In this document: one piece after another, positions 62,935 through 64,000 of the stretch
How the letters are laid out: each line of letters begins with the position of its first letter
Position numbering within the stretch: position 1 is the first letter of the stretch
DNA from: CALBPI01 sp039033995
Lineage (GTDB): Bacteria; Pseudomonadota; Gammaproteobacteria; Steroidobacterales; Woeseiaceae
Direction of reading: 5' to 3'
DNA length: 64,000 bases
Assembly (NCBI GenBank): GCA_039033995.1
Contig: JBCCBP010000017.1
Location: forward strand, 1 to 64,000
The notes under the pieces: model-generated
The model's input: the letters and a program-made list of their open reading frames with translations, nothing else
The model's database searches: none
What the model was told of the DNA's origin: nothing
Position numbers and translations under genes: made by a program

Positions 62935-64000
62935 ATGCAATACGACAAGATTCAGGTGCCGACGGACGGCGATCCGATCACGCTGACGCAGGATTTGCGT
63001 CTGGAAGTGCCAGACCGGCCCATCATTCCCTATATCGAAGGCGATGGTATCGGTATTGATGTGACACCAGTCATGCTCGACGTTGTCAATGCGGCAGTCG
63101 AGAAAGCCTATGACGGTAAGCGAAGCATCGCCTGGATGGAGATTTTCGCGGGTGCCAGGGCCAGCGAAGTGTACGAAAGTGCCACATTCCTGCCAGAGGA
63201 AACCCTCGACGCGTTGCGCCGATTTGTCGTGTCGATCAAAGGCCCGTTAGCGACGCCGATTGGCGGCGGCATCCGTTCGTTGAACGTATCGATTCGGCAA
63301 ACGCTCGATTTGTATGCGTGTGTTCGTCCGATTCGTTATTTCCCGGGCGTAGAGACACCGATGAAAGACTCGGATCTCGTCAACATGGTCGTGTTCCGTG
63401 AAAACACCGAAGACATCTACGCCGGCATCGAATACCCGACCGGATCTCAGGAAGCGCAGAAGCTGATCAAGTTTTTGCAAGACGAACTCGGCGTCACCAA
63501 GATTCGCTTCCCGTCCAGTTCGGGTATTGGTATTAAGCCCGTATCGCGCGAAGGTTCCGAACGTCTGGTGCGCAAGGCGATCGATTATTGTATCGATAAC
63601 GATCTCGGCTCTGTGTCGTTAGTGCACAAGGGCAACATCATGAAATACACCGAGGGCGCGTTTTGTCAGTGGGGCTATCAGGTCGCCGTCAACGACTACG
63701 GTGCGGTGCCCAAAGGTAACGGTCCCTGGCTCACCTTTAACAACCCGCGCACCGGGCGCGAGATTATTGTCAAAGACGTCATCGCGGATAACTTTCTGCA
63801 GCAAATCCTGCTCCGGCCGGAAGAGTACGATGTGATCGCAACGCTGAACCTAAATGGCGACTACATTTCCGATGCGCTGGCCGCACAGGTCGGGGGTATC
63901 GGCATTGCACCGGGTGCCAACATTGGTGCGGGCATCGGCGTGTTTGAGGCAACGCACGGCACAGCGCCCGGTTTCGCCGGCAAAGACCGCGTCAATCCGG
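62935..64000 (+). CDS. icd: NADP-dependent isocitrate dehydrogenase (3' end cut by window)
   Basis: The first 355 codons are visible; the E. coli enzyme has 416 residues, so about 60 are missing. It decarboxylates isocitrate to 2-oxoglutarate. YIEGDGIGIDVTP (about residues 37-49) is the N-terminal signature, GGGIRSLNVSIRQTLDLY (about 110-127) includes the serine phosphorylated by AceK in E. coli, and NLNGDYISDALAAQVGG (about 305-321) contains the catalytic Asp region. GGIGIAPGANIG follows. It ends inside the frame with no stop. Confidence 0.97.
   Translation, partial: MQYDKIQVPTDGDPITLTQDLRLEVPDRPIIPYIEGDGIGIDVTPVMLDVVNAAVEKAYDGKRSIAWMEIFAGARASEVYESATFLPEETLDALRRFVVSIKGPLATPIGGGIRSLNVSIRQTLDLYACVRPIRYFPGVETPMKDSDLVNMVVFRENTEDIYAGIEYPTGSQEAQKLIKFLQDELGVTKIRFPSSSGIGIKPVSREGSERLVRKAIDYCIDNDLGSVSLVHKGNIMKYTEGAFCQWGYQVAVNDYGAVPKGNGPWLTFNNPRTGREIIVKDVIADNFLQQILLRPEEYDVIATLNLNGDYISDALAAQVGGIGIAPGANIGAGIGVFEATHGTAPGFAGKDRVNP

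Overview
The window looks like a 64 kb chromosomal core segment of a moderately GC-rich gammaproteobacterium. The evidence is gene content and order: tolQRAB-pal-cpoB, yebC-ruvCAB, a RelA with no hydrolase activity, a PhoP/PhoQ-type pair, roxA beside purB, rluE beside icd, and sucA-sucB-lpdA. I cannot name a genus. The class II DAHP synthase, the Arg-rich TolA helix and several uncharacterised secreted proteins point away from the enterics, and a free-living environmental species seems likely. I saw no insertion sequence, prophage, CRISPR array or rRNA gene.

Layout. 1-334: a tRNA-Arg(CCT) gene on the minus strand next to three odd tRNA-like elements and a terminator. 364-3509 (minus): succinate-semialdehyde dehydrogenase, an iron alcohol dehydrogenase (together a probable 4-hydroxybutyrate route) and a hotdog thioesterase. 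3842-7753: a DUF3300 secreted protein, an MFS transporter and an outer-membrane barrel. 8028-13671 (plus): the 2-oxoglutarate dehydrogenase operon. 13761-19597: relA (minus), a YfaZ-type porin, yebC and ruvCAB. 19628-25845: tol-pal, cpoB, queE and queC. 25888-26754 (minus): an unrecognised secreted protein. 27042-31996: tRNA-Lys, then thrABC and a NERD-domain membrane protein. 32663-36763: tatD, a TPR protein, a VNG-repeat beta-solenoid, a YgjP-type metallopeptidase and an SGNH hydrolase. 36843-46466 (minus): a P-loop kinase, then a long run purB-roxA-GNAT-DUF7931-nudJ-mnmA-acnA-DUF2333. 46609-52493 (plus): fumC, a CoA-type Nudix hydrolase, mazG, a glycine-zipper protein, a PepSY protein and phoPQ. 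52544-57912: hrpA, a half-size asparaginase-domain protein and a secreted metallo-beta-lactamase-fold hydrolase. 57981-60656 (minus): an ALDH7-type dehydrogenase and a lysine/saccharopine dehydrogenase, probably lysine catabolism. 60876-64000: class II DAHP synthase, rluE (minus) and icd, cut by the window end.

How it fits together. Four TCA-cycle steps lie here (icd, sucAB-lpdA, acnA, fumC). Two catabolic pairs could feed the cycle: 4-hydroxybutyrate to succinate, and lysine to 2-aminoadipate. Envelope integrity (Tol-Pal), a PhoPQ-like sensor with two small secreted partners, and several envelope proteins form a second theme. Nucleotide-pool hygiene (mazG, two Nudix proteins), tRNA/rRNA modification (mnmA, queE/queC, rluE, roxA) and DNA repair (ruvCAB, tatD) are the third. 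The most unusual part is the first 334 bases, where a convergent pair of tRNA-type genes appears duplicated and partly degraded into compact tRNA-like hairpin elements. No complete new multi-gene system is evident.
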